NCBI GenBank assembly: GCA_024225195.1
Contig: JAAEMV010000096.1
Span: forward strand, 1-32,128
Origin: Planctomycetaceae bacterium
GTDB lineage: Bacteria > Planctomycetota > Planctomycetia > Pirellulales > Pirellulaceae
Direction: 5' to 3'
Length of the DNA: 32,128 nt
Numbering within the stretch: position 1 is the stretch's first letter; each line of letters begins with the position of its first letter. This document shows positions 28,048-32,128 of this stretch, piece after piece. The notes under the pieces were generated by a model. That model worked only from the letters and a program-made list of their open reading frames with translations. It did not search any database and was not told the DNA's origin. A program made the translations under genes and the position numbers.

Positions 28048-28363
28048 ACAACGAACGGGCGTAACAAAGCGTCTCAACAGTGATACGAATTTCTGAAGAA
28101 CTCACAATAAGAAAAACGGAAATTCGCTCGCGAACCACACGGAGCTTTACTTGCCTCGTCCGGCCTGTTTACTTGAAACGAACGAAAGTAAACATAATTG
28201 AAACCGTTGTTCTCGATACGATCGGACGCTTATTACCAACGCCAACGACGAGCACGCCAATACAATCAAGACCACCTCGATTGTCAGGCGATAAAAAATT
28301 GGAAGGCGCAACTGTATTTCCCTCGAATACAACGCTAAACCAATTCAAAGCAAGGCGGGCAAA

Positions 28364-28933
28364 ATGTTTCGATCCAAACTCTTCGGTTTAGTTCTACCGG
28401 TATTGATGGTCGTTACAGTTCTGGCGTCAACGGGTTTTACGCAAACAAAACGGTACATGCGATGGGTTGGTTACGGGATTAGCGACGGCTACCACGTTGC
28501 TAACCCCGGCCCAAACTCGGACTACTACAATCCGTACACAAAACACAACTCTGCTTTGTGGATTCAAGCCAACGAGCATGCCCCAAGGCAAATAACTGCC
28601 CCGCGTTCCTCCGTTTCGAGTTTTAGCAAATATCCAAAATTTTCATCGCCGACTCGTCGCCCTTCAAAACGACATGCTACCAGCACTTCACAGCCGATTC
28701 GTAAATCAGAAAATTCATTCCAGCCCGCCCCGAATAAAACCAATGCTCCTGCTCGATTTAAACCCTCGGCACCCGCCAATCCACCCCAAGCTCTTCCCAA
28801 AAATTTCTCAACTCTGAATTCTCAGCGTTCCCCCCAACTGGCCACTCCAATTTCGATCGCCCGCTCACTCCCTTCTCCCAAGTCAAACAGCACCCATCTC
28901 GAATCCGTCGTGATTGCGGGCGGCATAAAATAA
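28364..28933 (+). CDS. Hypothetical secreted Ser/Pro-rich protein
   Basis: Signal-like N-terminus MFRSKLFGLVLPVLMVVTVLASTGFTQ; remainder low complexity; followed by an intrinsic terminator. Confidence 0.65.
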   Translation: MFRSKLFGLVLPVLMVVTVLASTGFTQTKRYMRWVGYGISDGYHVANPGPNSDYYNPYTKHNSALWIQANEHAPRQITAPRSSVSSFSKYPKFSSPTRRPSKRHATSTSQPIRKSENSFQPAPNKTNAPARFKPSAPANPPQALPKNFSTLNSQRSPQLATPISIARSLPSPKSNSTHLESVVIAGGIK

Positions 28934-28991
28934 TACGTACCTGCGATCTCCGAGATTAGCTTCTTGGATTTTAAACCAACTTTATGCTCTC

Positions 28992-29022
28992 AGCGGCTCC
29001 GCATTTCCGGACCGCTTTTTTT
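28992..29022 (+). terminator. Intrinsic terminator
   Basis: AGCGG-c-TCCG / CGGA-CCGCT hairpin followed by a T run. Confidence 0.85.
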
Positions 29023-29292
29023 GTGAATTGCCGGCGATCTGGCAGCCTACGTCACGATCTTTGCTCACCTTCCAAGCCGAACTGCTAGCTCTTCACAAAC
29101 TCAAGCAGGCCCAATAAATGACGCCCGCGACAAGCCTAAAAATCGCTCGCGTTCTCACAGTACGATGCTGTCTCCGATTTGTCTTGACCGCTTGGGAAAG
29201 TCAGCCCTATACTCCCCGCGAATGGATTCCCGGCTTACACACTCATTGTTTAAGCCGGATTAAAACGAGATCGGTTAATTGGAGAAACCGCG

Positions 29293-31152
29293 ATGGCGAA
29301 AAAAGCCAGCTTTAGTTGTATTGCAGTCTGCACCCTAGCAGTGTTCTTTGTTGTTTTACCGGGCTTAGACAGCGGTCGGGTATTGGGACAAACCAATGCC
29401 AACACTCCCGCTCAACTAGCGGCCTCAAAACAGAAACACATCGAAACGCTTGCTGTCGTCAACGGGCACCCCATCACCCGCCACCAAATCTCTCAAGAAT
29501 GTATGCGTCGTTTTGGCGAAGAGGTTCTTGAAAGCCGGATCAAGAAACTCCTTGTACTCGACATGTGCAAAAAGAATGGAGTGATGATTACGGAGGGAGA
29601 TGTAAACAATGAGCTGATTGAAAAAGCTAAAAAATTCGGCATGTCGGGTGACAAATACGTACAAATGATTTGCAGTCGTCGTAACATTAGCGTCGACCGC
29701 CTTAAAAACGATATTACCTGGCACGAATTAGCCATTCGCAAGTTGGCCGAAAAAAACGTGAAGGTAACAAATCAAGAAATCAGCGAACGGATGGAGTTCG
29801 AATTCGGCCCGAAGGTTCAGGTTCGCCAAATTGTTGTCGATTCACTTCAGCAAGCTAACCAAATCCATTCCCAACTTCAAACGGCTCCCGAAAACTTCGA
29901 ACGCCTCGCCAAACAGTTTTCACTGGACTCCAACAGCAAATCAATGGGGGGATTACTCCAGCCTATCCGGCGGAACTCAGGTCTCCCTGAATTTGAGAAA
30001 CTCGCCTTCTCATTGAGTCCCAATGAAGTATCCCGTGTTCTCGCGATTGCTAACAATTTCGTTATTTTACGATGCGAGCGTTTCTACCCGGAAGCTGACT
30101 TGTCTCCGGCAGAAACCGCATTTCAGCACGAAAGAATCGAGAAACAACTTGCCAGCGACAAGCTTCTTGAATCGGCTCGCATTTTGTTTTCAACGGAACA
30201 GAAAAACGCCAAAATCGTCAATGTCATGAATGACAAAGTTCTTGCGAAAGAGATGCCGGGCGTTGCCGCAATCGTCAACGGCCTGCAAATTTTCAAGCGG
30301 GATGTTGCGGAAGACTGTATCACCAGATACGGATCGCAAATGCTTGACACCGAAATTAACCGGATGATCCTAATTCAACAATTAAAAACAGCTTCGCTGC
30401 GTGTCGAAAAAGCAGACATCACGGAAGAAATCACACGGGCAGCCGAATCACTTGGCCACCTGAATCCAGACGGTAGCATTAACGTTGACGACTGGCTTCA
30501 ACTCATGACCAACGACGACCTCTCCAAGGTCGATCTTTATATCGAAGATCAAGTCTGGCCAACGGTCGCATTGAAAAAACTAGTGCAAGACAAGGTCTCT
30601 GTCACACAAGAGGATATGGACAAAGGATTTGAAGCCAACTTTGGCCCTCGCGTTGAAGTCCTCGTGATCGTAAGCAATGATCACAGATCCGCATTGAAGG
30701 TCTGGAACCTAGCCAGCGCTAACCCCACCCCCGATTACTTTGGCAAACTGGCCAATCAGTACTCAATCGAACCAGCCTCGAAAAACAACTTTGGTGCAGT
30801 CCCTCCGATTCAAAAACATGGTGGGCAGCCTGACTTGGAAAAAGAGGCATTCAACCTGCAGGCGAATGAACTTTCCAAAGTTGTCCAGATGGGCGAGTAC
30901 TGGGTGACGATGCTCTGCCTCGGACGCACCGAACCAGTTGTCTCTGATTTTGATGCGGTCAAGGAGGAACTTCAAAAGAATATTCTTGAAAAGAAACTCA
31001 ACATTGAGATGGCCGAGAAATTCCAAACGCTTCGCCAAGACTCTCAGATTGATAATTTCCTCAGTGGCACGTCTCAGCCTGGAGCATCCGCCATACGATC
31101 TGCCCGGCTACAGAATACGAACCACAGTTCGACCCCATCGAACTTAAAATAG
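29293..31152 (+). CDS. Exported peptidylprolyl isomerase with two tandem SurA-N/rotamase-like units
   Basis: Unit 1 from VNGHPITRHQISQECMRRFGEEVLE (about 29458); unit 2 from VNGLQIFKRDVAEDCITRYGSQMLD (about 30274); each is followed by a parvulin-like domain. Confidence 0.88.
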   Translation: MAKKASFSCIAVCTLAVFFVVLPGLDSGRVLGQTNANTPAQLAASKQKHIETLAVVNGHPITRHQISQECMRRFGEEVLESRIKKLLVLDMCKKNGVMITEGDVNNELIEKAKKFGMSGDKYVQMICSRRNISVDRLKNDITWHELAIRKLAEKNVKVTNQEISERMEFEFGPKVQVRQIVVDSLQQANQIHSQLQTAPENFERLAKQFSLDSNSKSMGGLLQPIRRNSGLPEFEKLAFSLSPNEVSRVLAIANNFVILRCERFYPEADLSPAETAFQHERIEKQLASDKLLESARILFSTEQKNAKIVNVMNDKVLAKEMPGVAAIVNGLQIFKRDVAEDCITRYGSQMLDTEINRMILIQQLKTASLRVEKADITEEITRAAESLGHLNPDGSINVDDWLQLMTNDDLSKVDLYIEDQVWPTVALKKLVQDKVSVTQEDMDKGFEANFGPRVEVLVIVSNDHRSALKVWNLASANPTPDYFGKLANQYSIEPASKNNFGAVPPIQKHGGQPDLEKEAFNLQANELSKVVQMGEYWVTMLCLGRTEPVVSDFDAVKEELQKNILEKKLNIEMAEKFQTLRQDSQIDNFLSGTSQPGASAIRSARLQNTNHSSTPSNLK

Positions 31153-31193
31153 TCTGTAAAAAATGCGATCCCCATCGCCCTGTTAGAACTACC

Positions 31194-31227
31194 AACAGCC
31201 GTACTGATTCAGTTCGGCTGTTTTTTT
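31194..31227 (+). terminator. Intrinsic terminator downstream of the tandem PPIase gene
   Basis: AACAGCCG-t-ACTG-att-CAGT-t-CGGCTGTT stem followed by T-rich tract. Confidence 0.92.
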
Positions 31228-31331
31228 GTCCACATCGATTGCTTTCCTTTCGACAGTCGCAAATTAGAATTTAACCAGCGTAAAATCCCAACGTTGAATT
31301 CCTTAAACCTGAATGAGTAATCACTGAGAGC

Positions 31332-31922
31332 ATGAATAAACGCCCATCCACATCACCAGGCATCCCGAAAATCACTGCAAAAAAATTACTGAGTGCAATA
31401 ATTATCGTTCTGATTATTGCCTATCAATGGTACGCCGAGTCGACGTCAGTTACCGACACGGTGGCTACGCCGCAACCAAGTGTTTTTTCTACGACAACGT
31501 CTCAGACGCCCGGCAACGCAACTGCGACTTTGGAGCACCGTTACCTGCGCGACGGACGGGGTGAAAACCTCTTATCTCCAGCCGGACTCGTTTACACCTC
31601 CGGGAGAAGCGGACATCGAAGTAAACATGTAATGCGACACGCGAGCGACGAACCAGACCGCCCGGGTCCACATGGCGTCTTTGACGCTCAAGGAGATGAT
31701 GTTTTCCGATTGATTGACGAAGCTTACGAGTTGATTCAATCAGGTTCGAATCGTGTTAAAACAATCCCTGAAGGAAACGGCAAAACGGAATACATCATTA
31801 ATATGAACCGGCGAATCGGTTACCTTGGAGGAGAGACCGGAGCACGCAAAAACCACCCCTCCCTCGACAGACTCAACTTAGTTCTCGGCGAAAACCGGGT
31901 GATTACCGCGTACCCTTATTAA
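31332..31922 (+). CDS. Hypothetical membrane-anchored protein with possible BECR/EndoU-like nuclease fold
   Basis: Single N-terminal TM segment; conserved-looking RSKHVMRHASDEPDRPGPHGVFDAQGDDVFRLIDEAYELIQ...VITAYPY C-terminus. Confidence 0.65.
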   Translation: MNKRPSTSPGIPKITAKKLLSAIIIVLIIAYQWYAESTSVTDTVATPQPSVFSTTTSQTPGNATATLEHRYLRDGRGENLLSPAGLVYTSGRSGHRSKHVMRHASDEPDRPGPHGVFDAQGDDVFRLIDEAYELIQSGSNRVKTIPEGNGKTEYIINMNRRIGYLGGETGARKNHPSLDRLNLVLGENRVITAYPY

Positions 31923-32008
31923 CGCATGCTTGGAATCAACGCCCAAGCGTGAACTCATCGGCCACGAATCAAGCGTTGAAAAATCAAGCGTATAGAAATT
32001 AGGTTTGA

Positions 32009-32128
32009 TTAAACCACCGAGGCAATTGCATCGCACAACCGGTCAAGGTTTCCGCTATTAATACCCGCGACGTTGATCCTACCGCTTCCCAGAATGTAGA
32101 TGGAGTGCTCACTTTTCAGTCGCTCCAC
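32009..32128 (-). CDS. C-terminal fragment of aromatic amino acid/aspartate aminotransferase (runs off the window end)
   Basis: Reverse-strand translation VERLKSEHSIYILGSGRINVAGINSGNLDRLCDAIASVV* matches the C-terminal signature of AspC/TyrB-type class I aminotransferases. Not in the supplied ORF track. Confidence 0.85.
   Translation of the reverse strand: MERLKSEHSIYILGSGRINVAGINSGNLDRLCDAIASVV

Noticed and set aside
28080-28391. 103-aa plus-strand ORF upstream of the secreted Ser/Pro-rich protein
   Set aside because: Overlaps the next gene start, basic and low-information sequence, no motif; treated as spurious.
1-32128. CRISPR arrays, tRNA/rRNA genes, transposases or phage genes
   Set aside because: No regularly spaced direct repeats, cloverleaf-like sequence, rRNA signature or transposase/integrase motif was recognised; tRNAscan-SE and Infernal were not run.

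Overview
This 32.1 kb bacterial window looks Planctomycetota-like, an inference from family content: a DUF1570 protein, the ClpS variant, exported planctomycete-style proteins and a SUF layout with Rieske and SufT. Housekeeping genes on the left are an adenylate-kinase-like NMP kinase, serS, an M20 peptidase, clpS and mtaB. Two response regulators follow: a sigma-54 NtrC-type and a LuxR-type whose receiver phospho-acceptor Asp is replaced by Glu. Next come secreted or unknown proteins, a parvulin PPIase, an acyltransferase-3 protein, HPPD and a two-domain EEP-hydrolase protein. The centrepiece is a minus-strand SUF iron-sulfur operon (about 25265 to 16929): sufR-like, sufC, sufB, sufD, an 826-aa fusion, Rieske, sufT-like and a small unknown ORF. 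In the fusion, a NifS/IscS-type cysteine desulfurase is joined to an ETHE1-like persulfide-dioxygenase (MBL) domain and a C-terminal rhodanese. No sufE, sufU or sufA-like gene is visible. That fusion is the best candidate for an under-described system. The right side holds an AGCS Na+/amino-acid symporter, a DUF4190/GspG-tail-like protein, a PPIase with two internally repeated SurA-N/rotamase units, a possible membrane-anchored BECR-like nuclease domain protein, and the truncated C-terminus of an aromatic/aspartate aminotransferase. Several intrinsic terminators are visible. No tRNA, rRNA, CRISPR array or mobile element was recognised by eye.
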